Positions 1 to 9,767 of a stretch of 64,000 nucleotides of DNA are shown piece after piece. Under the pieces are notes generated by a model. It saw only the letters and a list, made by a program, of their open reading frames with translations. It was not told the origin of the DNA and made no database searches. The DNA comes from Saksenaea vasiformis B4078 (Eukaryota > Mucoromycota > Mucoromycetes > Mucorales > Saksenaeaceae), in NCBI GenBank assembly GCA_000697055.1, contig JNDT01002033.1, positions 1-64,000 of the forward strand, given 5' to 3'. Numbering within the stretch: the first letter of the stretch is position 1; each line of letters starts with the position of its first letter. A program made the translations under genes and the position numbers.

Positions 1-99
1 TTTTTATACCCTTTCAACGCAACAAGATGAAGCCGGAGACATTGCTACAGAGTGTGCTTGTTCAGTCATGGCTGAAGATTTTAGAGTAGACCTGCCTCC

Positions 100-415
100 T
101 TTTTTTTTTTTTTTTTTTTTTGACTGTCCTTTTTTTTTCTCACTGCCATCTTTCTTCTCACTGCCGTCCTTTTTTCACTGCTGTCCTTTTTTCACTGCCG
201 TCCTTTTTTCACTGCCGTCTTTTTTTCACTGCCATCTTTTTTTCACTGCCGTCTTTTTTACTACCGTCTCTTTTACTACCGTCTTTTTTACTATCTTTTT
301 TTTTTTTACTGTCCTTTTTTTTAAGTGCCATTCTTCTTTTTTTTTCTACTGCTCCTTTCTCTTTTTCAGTGCTGTTCTTTATTTTAGTGCCGTTCTTTTT
401 TGTTACCATTTTGTC
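100..415. repeat. T-rich tandem repeat, about 17-bp unit
   Basis: A run of T tracts is separated by a short core, CACTGCCGTC or CACTGCCATC, repeated roughly every 17 bp. The array degrades to the right into CTACCGTC and then irregular T tracts. All frames across it give Phe/Leu/Ser-rich low-complexity peptides (or Lys-rich on the other strand), so I treat it as non-coding satellite-like sequence. Confidence 0.85.
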
Positions 416-1251
416 TTCTTACAATAAACATTGCAATTATGCTAATTAACTTGAACAATGCGACTTCTGGAATGAGTTCAGCAATTATAGCGCACTCATG
501 GCTGCCTGTCTTCTATATATTTTTGCTTAATTTGTATGCCGAGATTGCGATGATTAATAGAACTTAGAACTCAATGAATCATATTATGATCTCACATATG
601 AATAAATGAACAAATACAAATATTCTTAAAAATATTCGAATGAATACGAATATACTCTTCCTTTTGATGAACGAATATAAATATCCTACTAAATATTCGA
701 ATATATTTGTTCGTACTGATCTCTAGGTAGAAAAGTTTTTTTAAAAGATTGATTCTTTTTCTTTTTTTAAGAATAAATATCAGTTTTACTAAATCTATCA
801 ATTTCTTTTTATTTTATATCAATGAGACATCACAATATTACTACAAAAATAAAAAGATAAAAAGAATAATAGAAATAAAATAAAAATTAAAAAAATTTAA
901 TATAAAATAAAAAAAAATATATCAAAAATAAAAAAAAAATTAGTTATTAAGTTAACATATATATATGTTGTATCCAAACAACTCAATGCTATATGATAGT
1001 TCCCAATAAGTATATCACACATTATTCTACTAAATTCAGTTATCTAGAAGGATTTTTTAGTAAAACAGTTTCTCATTCTTTTTTACAAGAATAAAACAGT
1101 ATATCAAGTCTTACAAACTTTACTGTTTTGACTTAGTAGATAACTGACATAACAATATAATTAATATCAACTATTTATATCTAAAGTCAAAAAGTCATTT
1201 TACATTTTGACGATGTGAGAAATATTTATATACTTTTTACCAAATATCTGA
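416..1251. other. AT-rich intergenic DNA
   Basis: No gene is seen. The stretch from about 830 to 960 is almost pure A/T. Around 620-710 the word AATATTCG or CGAATAT recurs in both orientations, which could form hairpins. Nothing here supports a protein. Confidence 0.6.
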
Positions 1252-1323
1252 GGGGGGTTAGCACAATGGTAGTGCGTCAGACTCCAGATCTGAAGGTTGG
1301 GCGTTCGAGTCGCTCACTCCTCA
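1252..1323 (+). tRNA. tRNA-Trp (anticodon CCA)
   Basis: A full cloverleaf can be drawn without an intron. The acceptor stem GGGGGGT pairs with ACTCCTC, using two G-U pairs, and is followed by discriminator A. The D stem is GCAC/GTGC with loop AATGGTA. The anticodon stem TCAGA/TCTGA encloses loop CTCCAGA, which gives anticodon CCA (Trp). The T stem GGGCG/CGCTC has one G-U pair and encloses TTCGAGT. A T-rich tract follows downstream (ACTTTTATAATTTTG), compatible with Pol III termination. Confidence 0.9.
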
Positions 1324-1591
1324 GTTACTTTTATAATTTTGTCGTATCCAGAAAACATCGACCAATCACAGCGCAGCTTAACTCCTTACGATGATCCTTT
1401 TTGCACAACATAACTTGCCGGTAACACGAATACCTTCAGGGGTAAGTCATGGATGATTGACGTTACGCAAGTGCACACGCCATGACTCACCACCAGTCAG
1501 CATTACAAAAAGAAATTATAGTATAAATATCATAGAAGAACAAAACAATAAACAGCATCTTATCCGCTTATATTATTCTCTGTTTACTTTT

Positions 1592-1737
1592 GTCTTCCGT
1601 GGCCTTTGATCTGATCAGCCAAAAAGAAGTACGATAATTTTGTCGTATGTTTTGCCCCTTTTGGAATACTATGTAGTACCTTGATGTCAGTGTCGTACTT
1701 CTTTTGGCTGATCCAATCAATGGCCACGGAAGACGAC
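1592..1737. repeat. Long imperfect inverted repeat (hairpin-forming)
   Basis: A left arm at about 1592-1637 and a right arm at about 1691-1737 are near reverse complements over about 46 bp. The arms share GTCTTCCGTGGCC at the outer end and CAGCCAAAAGAAGTACGA towards the middle. They enclose about 55 bp that contains further partial complementarity. The structure resembles a foldback element or a small MITE. I see no open frame of merit. Confidence 0.7.
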
Positions 1738-3418
1738 TTGAATAGTGTGCAAAATAAAAGAGACAAGAAAATAGAGCGAGCGAATGATAGTTTTATTTTG
1801 CTTTACGCTACTGGGATATTTATACTAAAGATATTCGGATAATCATACTAAAGGGGATAACGGATAGAGATCGGAAATGGCAAAGGTACGAGGAGAACTT
1901 GCGAAGTGGTGAAACGAGACAATGGCCGAGTATACCAAAAGAGTATTCATGCCGTTGTGCCACTGGGGGACGTGTAACTTGCTAAAAAGGTGTGGCGCGG
2001 ACATCGTTGTTCGTTTGGGGAATATCCATGTTTTGGGACCACACTTTTGTTGTGTACATAACCAACGTCGTGTACTGTTGTCTTCGCAGTGTAGACGACA
2101 AAATCCTTTGAAACTATATTACTTTTATTCAGTGTTAATGTATCTGCCTCTTACATTGGTCTCATTGCTGTTTTTTATTTAATCTGTCAATGTTTATACA
2201 TTAGATCGTCTGTTATCCCTTTGCTTGCCTTATCGCAATGGCCTACTGCTTAAGGAACAATTGTTTGTAATTGTACTTGATTCTGGGACAATAATTATAC
2301 AAGGTTTGTCGGGTCGGGTGTACTATACTAGGCAGTTCCTTGTATCCTCTACGTACTAATGCGGTCGATCAGCCAGTCAGAGTTCAAGGCGAATAAGAAT
2401 GACCAGTCCTATCTTTCGTTTATCTGATTCTGCTCGCGACTGCGTAATTATATGTCTTTTGGTCCCTGGCATGAGATTTGAATCAATTTAGTTGTGGCGT
2501 TTCAATCGATCTTTATCTCAAATATTTTTGCTAGGACCTCCATTTTGACTTGATTCATTCGAGCCAACTTCGGAATCGACGACGGCAGTGCGTAAGGTGT
2601 CCTGATTTGTATTTATTTTTTATATGAGACCGATGTCACTCGCTCTCGTTGCTTGTTAATAGCGGCCGGTGTTTTGGATGCAATCAACCTCCCGTGAACG
2701 ATCAATTATGACTGATAATGGCTGGGGAAAGACACGCCTGACAATGACATTTTGTTTCCGGCCTTTTTCAGTCCTCGCTAAGAGTTTTTAAATACATAAT
2801 ACCAAAGTTATGAAGCACTTATGAAAAAAATAGGTGAGAAAAGGAGAGGCAATGATCGCCTCGCTTGTTTTGTTCGGATTATATGCACGATTGACGCAAT
2901 GCACGAAATACAACTAAGAAAGTAATAGGATGGTCGGCACAGATTCCCTTCCAGACATCTTTGAAAGGCCAATGGTCCATTATGAAGGCCTTCGGAAGCT
3001 AATATTTTCTACGCTTGATAGCAACTCCCTTTTTGTCAACGTTAACTTTCTGCAACAAAATTCATGTCCTTCGTTTCGATCCTCTGTAGGTTATGGATGG
3101 GATGTGTTTGAATAGCAATGACTATTAGTATATTATGATGGAGAACTTTATACTATTCCTATCTTATGTTCTGAGAAACGTTAGCTGCATTGATATAATG
3201 CCCTACAGAAAATTGGAACAAGCACCGCAATGCAGCTATTCTGGCAAATCTAAGCATAACAGTAACTTCTCTGCACAGGCTTTATGTTAATAGGAAACAG
3301 GCTGCATAAAAAAAAGGAGACTAATAGGTCGCTTGTATTTCAAAGTAGTGCCTCGAGAAAGTTCGTAAGCACAAAACAAAAGCACCGTCTTCAACAAGCC
3401 ATGAGATCAAAAGATTAG
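1738..3418. other. Intergenic region, no gene recognised
   Basis: Short frames here (for example 1922-2182 and 2930-3115) show no family motif or convincing splice structure. The stretch holds the downstream flank of the septin gene, which ends at 3419 on the minus strand. Confidence 0.5.
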
Positions 3419-4919
3419 CTATTTTCTGACAATCTTTGGGGAGTCACGTTGGTTGTAGTAATAGCCATCTAGCTCAACCTGTAAGTCTTTAATCTGCTCA
3501 CTTAAGAGCTCCAGTTCTCTATGAAGACGGTCTCTTTCTGCAATGAGCTAGATGCACACGTTAAGGATATCTCTGTACCGTTTCGCTTTCTTCGTTTTGT
3601 TTTCTTTACCTGATATTCCCATAAGCGGAATCGGGCTTCCTCGCTTTTTACTTGGTCTGTAAAGCGCTTACGGAGCGCTTCTTCATCTTCCTTGAACTTT
3701 GCGTTTTCACTGGATTGTCTATAATTATTCATTCAGTGAGGTTGATGGGGTCGGGTTTGAGGATGGTTACCGAGGATCTCCGAATTTTCTAGTTTCCATC
3801 TGGCTCTGACGATAATTCTCATAATGGGTTTCCTCGGTTGTGTTGATCAAGTCTAGCATGTGTGTTCGGATCAATAGGCTTCTAAGCTTTTTGAAATCGC
3901 AATGGTTGTCATTTTCAACTTCTGCAGCACCCCATAAATACTGTCTGCCTTTGACCTTGCGACCGTCCGAAGTAGTTATGTCCTCTGTAGATCCAATTAA
4001 CGCAAAAGGCATGGCAGCTATGATCGACTTGTTGCGTTTCGTAGTGGTTTCATCATCGCTTTCTATAGGACATGTATAGACTTGGATCTGTTGCGCTACT
4101 ATAACCTCTCTGATCTGCGAAAAAAAAAGTTATATATGACGAAAGGCGTTTCATTTGATATTGCTCGAAGCTTACATTCTCCTTAAACCTCGCTAAATTG
4201 GCAGGTGTCAAGGTGTCAGCCTTAGCGATGACAGGGATCAGATTGACACGTGAACCCAGCCGTTTCATGATCTCGATATCCAAAGGAGATAATCTAATTG
4301 GAACAGGCAAGGATGAGCTTTTTGTTGTTGTCAGACGTCTTACGTATGTCCAGTAGGTTTGATAAAATAGAGACAAGCGTGTACACGCATATCGATGGTA
4401 CCATTACGGTAAGGTTGCTGTTCCTGTCGCATGTATTTCTCATGTTGATCATCAAGAAATTCAACAATGGGGATCCAGCTATGCCTATTGTTGACATAGT
4501 CACCAAATCCAGGCGTATCGATAACTGTCAGCTTGACCTTGAACATTTTTTCCTCCAGTTCTAACGGTTGATTATGGGTGTGTCCTTTCACTCTGGCACC
4601 ATTCTACCTACCCGCTTTAGTAATTTGAATCTGAACCGTTTTAGCTTGTGGTTTGATACGTCGTTTGTTTAAATTCTTGGATTCTTTAATCGTGGTTGTG
4701 AACAACGTATTCACAAATGTAGTCTTGCCCACACCGGATTCACCTAAGGAATATGATTATTTCTTCAAAGCCAATACACGGCTTTCACGGACCGCACACC
4801 ATCAATGTAAAATTTGCACCATTCTTAGCAACGATTTTATGGCGCTGATTCGGTAGGTTCGCGATGCCCGTTCCTGAAGAGATCGGTAAAGCAGTTGTTT
4901 CCGTAGGTGAATCTGTCAT
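3419..4919 (-). CDS. Septin, CDC12-type
   Basis: This is a septin GTPase, a subunit of the hetero-oligomeric filaments at septa, hyphal bases and bud-neck-like sites. Seven exons join in frame to about 391 residues. Introns lie at 4744-4792, 4561-4611, 4294-4343, 4115-4175, 3719-3770 and 3548-3609, all GT..AG. The N-terminus carries GIANLPNQRHKIV, like the region before the P-loop in CDC12. The P-loop GESGVGKT is rebuilt exactly across intron 1. Switch DTPGFGD and specificity motif AKAD follow, and the C-terminus is a Glu/Leu-rich coiled coil (RDRLHRELELLSEQ) as in filament-forming septins. No break is seen. Assignment to the CDC12 branch rests on the N-terminal motif and is less sure than the septin call. 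Confidence 0.9.
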
Positions 4920-5488
4920 TCTGAAAATGAGTCGTAGCGGAGAAAAGAGAGAAAGGAGAGCAGTTTCTATGTAGAAATAAGCTCGACTTTATATTGTCTA
5001 GCCTCCTTTCTGTAATCATTTATGTTCAACATACTCAAACGTGCTTGCATTTGTATCACCTCTCTAGTCGTTATGTCTCTACATAACTGTGGTTTAGGTT
5101 TTTTGGAAAAAATGTTAAATGGTTCGCATGGATTTTTAACTTATGCATCGTTGCTCCTGAAAGCAGCTAAATAGAGCCCATGCGACAGCATGAGAATTTG
5201 CACAATAACGTCCGGAACTTTCGCATTTTTTTCTGGAACGTTAGCAAACATTCTCTTTCATGCATAGTATAAACGATATAATGTCTCCTCTCCATTTTAC
5301 AGCTGACACATCAATCAATGACGTTAATGCAGGTGATATGGTGTACATTTCCGTGCCGCTGTGAAGCAAGAAGTTCGTTGACTTACTTCCCCCGTAATGA
5401 CAAGCCTACGTATCGGTCTCTCATGAACCATTGTTTTTTTGTTTCGTTATCAAATATCCTGCATGATTTTTTCTTTAATAAATGACTT
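4920..5488. promoter_or_regulatory. Septin upstream region
   Basis: About 570 bp lie between the septin start and the 3' end of the PKA regulatory subunit, both on the minus strand. It should hold the septin promoter and 5' leader. I recognise no defined site. Confidence 0.35.
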
Positions 5489-6862
5489 CTATCGTGGTTG
5501 TTGGTTGATAATCGCATGGTAATTTTCAGAATTGCGTTTCAAAATATCGAGAACAGGGCCTAGTAAACGGGTAAATGCCTTCTTGCCCAGCGTGGCACAT
5601 TTCAAACGCCCGTGTGCAACGACGGTAGCAACACGAGGACTATCGTTCAACAATGCCAATTCTAGCAGGTCATGGTAAATACATGTCCTATCCAGAGTTT
5701 TTTTTTCCGGAAACTTACCACCAAAGTAGGACCCTCGGCTGAGATGGTTGACGACTTGTTCTTCACCATCTACGGTCTTGTAGACTGCCGCCTCACCCGA
5801 TTCAATGATATAAAACTGATCACCGACATCTCCTTGCACAACTACTTTGGTGCCGTCGTCAAAATAGACAGGCTCCAACGCATCTGCGATCTTATGTCTC
5901 TCATCTGACTCCAGCGACTTGAGCAACGGCACTTCTTCCAAAAATGCCTCGTACATGCGTCGCTTTCGCGACGTGTTCTCCATCAAGATGGTTCTAAACG
6001 TGACTCGATCAAGTGCCCACAAAACGGCATCAGATGTTGCCACAATGGTCGCCGCACGAGGCGCATTGTACATCAATGCAAGTTCACCAAAGCTACCACC
6101 GGCTTCGTAGGAAGTCACCTTCGTGGGAGGGCTATCTCCCTTGACAATATGGCAATCAAATGTTCCAGATTCAACCACATAGAAATAGTCGCCCACAGCA
6201 CCTTGCTCAATCACCGTCTCACCTTCGCTCACACGCTTTTCCGCCATGGCGTTAACCACATCCTGATACTGTTCCTCATCCAGGTTTCGAAACAGGAAGT
6301 TGTTACCGACACTCGCTCGAATGCGCTCGCATTGTTGTTCTGATTTCGAAATCATCGTCTTGGCAAAATCGCGTCCTTGTGTCGGTGCCATCGATTCGGC
6401 ACTCACCGAGGTTCGTCGGTCGCGGTTATAATTTGGTGGTGGCATCATCGATAGTGGTGCGGTGGAAAAGTTGTCTCGCATCTCATCGTCAAAGTCATCG
6501 TCATCGTCCTCCTCGTCCTCAAGATTGTCCGTATCTTTGTGATCATCGCTGTCCACCAAATGGTTTTGGTCACTGTATCCATCGTTCTGAGCAGCTAGCG
6601 GGTGAAACTCTTGGGCTACAAAACGAAGAGATGTTTTCATCAATTTCTTCCTGTTCGCTTCCTTTTCTGCCTTACCTTCATAGAACGGTGTGTTTTGCTC
6701 ACGAAAAAGGACCCGCTGCTCCTCGAGCTTGCGATTGAAAAAGTTGGCACAATATTGCAGGACATCCTCGGGTTGGTCGCGGCAGTAGTCCGAGTGCAGC
6801 TCGGTCAGAAGCTGGGTATATTCATCAGCGTATGAGAACGAAAAGTTGTTGTCCATAGTCAT
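5489..6862 (-). CDS. pkaR: cAMP-dependent protein kinase regulatory subunit
   Basis: This subunit binds and inhibits the PKA catalytic subunit and releases it on cAMP binding. The N-terminus (YTQLLTELHSDYCRDQPEDVLQYCANFF) matches the dimerisation/docking region. An acidic linker follows, then the inhibitor site RRTSVSAE, with a phosphorylatable Ser as in yeast BCY1. Two cyclic-nucleotide-binding domains carry the phosphate-binding cassettes FGELALMYNAPRAAT and FGELALLNDSPRVAT. The second cassette appears only after removing a 57-nt in-phase GT..AG intron at 5662-5718. A second in-phase 60-nt intron at 6616-6675 (GTAAGG..TTTGTAG) is likely, because it would otherwise insert a Lys-rich stretch. 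The spliced product is then about 418 aa. In Mucorales, PKA controls germination and dimorphism (family knowledge). Confidence 0.93.
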   Translation of the reverse strand: MTMDNNFSFSYADEYTQLLTELHSDYCRDQPEDVLQYCANFFNRKLEEQRVLFREQNTPFYEGKAEKEANRKKLMKTSLRFVAQEFHPLAAQNDGYSDQNHLVDSDDHKDTDNLEDEEDDDDDFDDEMRDNFSTAPLSMMPPPNYNRDRRTSVSAESMAPTQGRDFAKTMISKSEQQCERIRASVGNNFLFRNLDEEQYQDVVNAMAEKRVSEGETVIEQGAVGDYFYVVESGTFDCHIVKGDSPPTKVTSYEAGGSFGELALMYNAPRAATIVATSDAVLWALDRVTFRTILMENTSRKRRMYEAFLEEVPLLKSLESDERHKIADALEPVYFDDGTKVVVQGDVGDQFYIIESGEAAVYKTVDGEEQVVNHLSRGSYFGGKFPEKKTLDRTCIYHDLLELALLNDSPRVATVVAHGRLKCATLGKKAFTRLLGPVLDILKRNSENYHAIINQQPR

Positions 6863-8447
6863 CCCTTGTATAAAGAATTACAAGCAGTAGGGACAAAATG
6901 AATGAGAGATGATGAAGACAGGTTGAATCAAAGGATGATACTCAACCGGTGCCCTAGCGGAGATAGAAAAAATAGGTGACTGCAACCGCATTCAGGAAAA
7001 AAATTAGTCCGTCGGAAACCCTCATTGATGTGCTTCAGCTGTGATGGCAGAAGACTGGTCAATTGAATACTGTTTACTGAATCATTTTTTTACGCTACTC
7101 TAAATAAACTTTGCGTCTAAAGGAAGCTAACTTTAATCCAAAGAAAAAAAATTGATATGTGCTATCAGTCAAACGCAAAAGATTACAGTGAACTCAGACA
7201 CTCCGTGGACGCAGAATCAAGTTCGAGCAGCATAAAAGATCATCGATAGCTAAGTACCTTTGATACACTGGGACGTCATTTTATTTTCTTCAACGGTTAA
7301 TTACGCACAACAAAAAAGGCTTGTTCTCCCGTCTGAGGCAATAGGAACGATAAGAAGGTGCCACCGACAAAACAATCGATCTTCTTCTATATGCGCTGCA
7401 AATCTTGCAACGGCACTGGGTCTAGTTACCTATTGGAAAGATTAGCGACGATATATGCGACAATACTTGTTTGCTTAAGGGCTGCAATCAAAGCCACGAT
7501 GCGCCATGACAAAGGGCATGCATGCTACGAATTAAACGCATCGTGAAACCATGTTATCCAGGAATCAATCTCTCCATCGACGTAAAAAGAACTATTTCCT
7601 AATGTAAATGATTAATGACGAACTATCTTTCATTGATGGAGCTGGATAGCCAAAATTTGGCAACGACAATTCTTATGTAGTACCAGCCATTGGTCTTCTT
7701 GCTTTCACTTGATAAACTTTGGCTAACCCCCAAGATAGGTTCTTGTTGAATACAACAGATCTGACACAGTAAGATCCATGCTGTTTATTGAATGGAATTT
7801 TGTAAAATTGGCTCCGTCTATGGTGTTTTTTTCTCTGCAGAGTTTGTGGAATATACGCATTGACATTATCTCCGTCAAAAGAACAGCATAGTTGTCTGTC
7901 TTGCTGATGCCAACTTTTCAGCAAAAGCAAGCTGGAGAACAAGAAAGGCATTTAAGTGGAGTCAGGGGGCCTGTTACTGCCCTTCTAAAGCGATTGTTTG
8001 TTTTCAAACGTAAACTAGTCCGTGTAACAGCAATCGAGCTTAAAAAAATTCTGCGTGAGAAGCTACGATGTTACACTAGTTCAGTTACGAAATCAGGTTT
8101 ATGTCGACTGGCGAGAAACAATCAATGCTCTCTCTAGTGGTTTTGGTTATCGCTTGTCATCACTGGCCATCGCTGAATCTATAGATTGTGCAATACACTC
8201 CAAAGATTCGGCATTCCCTGATCGCAATTCCGACCAACGACCATTTATAGACGGTGAACACGTGTTTATCTTCTGGCAATAAGATTGCCACCGTTTGCTC
8301 TGTGCAATCTCAAATGACAACGAAAAACACATACAACTTTTTCCATTATGATACAGCACGCTCCCTCATTCTCCTTTCACAGACACAATCACAATAAGAT
8401 TTTGCGTTTGACTGAAAACATGGGCTGTTTTAATTTTATCTATTTTA
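6863..8447. other. Intergenic region with a small inverted-repeat element
   Basis: This should include the PKA-R promoter, since the gene starts at 6862 on the minus strand. It contains the inverted-repeat element at about 7076-7242, listed separately. A further weak match to its end (TGTTTATTGAATGGAATTTT) lies near 7781. Short frames in 7260-8360 show no family similarity. Confidence 0.45.
7076..7242. repeat. MITE-like element with terminal inverted repeats, copy 1
   Basis: The left end reads TTTACGCTACTCTAAATAAA then TTTGCGTC. The right end, reverse-complemented, reads CTTTTATGCTGCTCGAACTT then GATTCTGCGTCC. They are imperfect inverted repeats of about 40 bp around about 85 bp of AT-rich filler. 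The same ends recur at 29108-29291 and as single ends near 9310 and 43745. No coding capacity is seen. Confidence 0.65.
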
Positions 8448-9047
8448 TTAAGCCTGCAAGGTTTTTGTAAGATTTTCTGCCTTATGAAGCACACGCTCCT
8501 TACCTTCTGGAAACGGAATCTTGGTGGGGGAGCACGGTTTCTGCGGTTGACAACCGAACGAACACGGACAACTCTGGCGTGAATGGCGCAAGACACGCAG
8601 TAATGAAGCTTGACGTACAACTTGGGAATAGTGTACTCTGTCGTAACCTCCATTAGTCTCCATTCGATATGCACAATGGCAGCCTTCTCTGTTTACCTTC
8701 GTAGATAGAAGCTTCCTGAAGATCACGGACAGCGGCAGCCTCGACCATGTTGCGGATGGTGAAACGCTTAATGGCCTTGTCCTTTTGAAAAAGTCAGTAA
8801 GCCATGGCCATGAGGATTCTTCATGTACCTTGGGAACACAGCGGCAGCAGTTGATGCAGCGAACAAACTTGTTGTGACCGCGACCGTGCTTGTTGCGTCC
8901 GTTGTTTCTTCTCTTGCAGGTCTATACGTAGGAGAAGTTCAGTGAATGGGTGTTTTTGTATCGTTCGTCGTAAATCTTCATGCATCCATCCTCATCCATC
9001 ATATCCGATGTTCTCTCTATGCCGTCAAAGGAATCGACTCTTACCAT
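8448..9047 (-). CDS. RPS26: 40S ribosomal protein S26 (eS26)
   Basis: This is a small-subunit ribosomal protein at the mRNA exit region. Spliced from five exons it gives about 109 aa. It begins with [16 protein letters not shown], continues with the zinc-binding CINCCRC, then [39 protein letters not shown] and ends in [10 protein letters not shown]. The start codon at 9045-9047 is a coding exon by itself, because GTAAGAG follows the ATG immediately and the next exon begins at the Thr codon. Further introns interrupt after VPK, inside the VTTEYT codon run and just before the final Ala. The last coding exon holds only Ala and stop. Order and length match the family. Confidence 0.95.
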
Positions 9048-9299
9048 GCTGATAGGGGTTCGAGAAAATCGAGAGAGAGGGAATTTAATTTCTCTGCATT
9101 TCTTGCGATTCTTTGTGCACTGCCTCTTCGCTTCTGCCAGCGGCCCTATCAAGCCTCTAGTTCGGGTCGGACAGGTTCGGTCATCGTAAAAACCCAGCAA
9201 TGCCATAAAATTTCAAGAGGACTCGATCATGATCAAACGAAAAATAAAAAAAAATGGAAATAGATCGAGGATGTCCATGGTGATAGATTAACGTGTATT

Positions 9300-9690
9300 G
9301 AACAAGCTTCTACACTACTCTAAACAAATTTTGTTTCTTGTGGAGGCCAAGTTGGCGCTAAGGGGGGAAGCTGAGTATGCGAGGATGTTTTGTGAACGAC
9401 AAAGCCAAAGAAATAAAGAGGGAATCCATGCGTGCCTTCAACTACGGATTGCTTTGGGTCAAATATATCCTCGCTGCTTCTGAAAGAATGCCGAGAAATA
9501 ACCACTGAAGGAATGAATACTCCAATGCAAGGCTTAGGTTATCCATGCGCGAAGTATTCCTTTGATTAACACAAGGCACACTACTTGCCAGCGTAAACAC
9601 GCATCACTTGCGAAAACCAAATCTATTCGACTTGAAACGCAACATAACATTTATATGATGCAAAAGATCATTCAAAATCCTGTACTTTTT
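9300..9690 (+). repeat. LFDLNAT-family repeat, copy A (degenerate)
   Basis: The left part (CTACACTACTCTAAACAAAT) resembles the terminal repeat of the small inverted-repeat elements. From 9432 to about 9660 the DNA aligns codon by codon with the intact frame at 43267-43674: MRAF, then ASERMPRNNH, RNEYSNARLRLS and NLFDLK, but with two in-frame TGA stops. The 3' end, ATGATGCAAAAGATCATTCA, matches the other copies. It lies just downstream of, and convergent with, the ABCC gene that ends at 9768. Confidence 0.7.
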
Positions 9691-9767
9691 TGTTTTGGAA
9701 TTTATTGTGCGTGATTGAAAGTGAAATAACAATGAAAACGAATGATGATGAGATGATATAGAGATGC

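Noticed and set aside
68..449. Open frames across the T-rich repeat at the left edge
   Set aside because: Phe/Leu/Ser or Lys/Asp-rich low complexity created by the tandem repeat on both strands; no start context or homology.
6379..6835. Plus-strand frames opposite the PKA regulatory subunit
   Set aside because: Antisense shadows of a gene with clear cyclic-nucleotide-binding motifs; no motif of their own.
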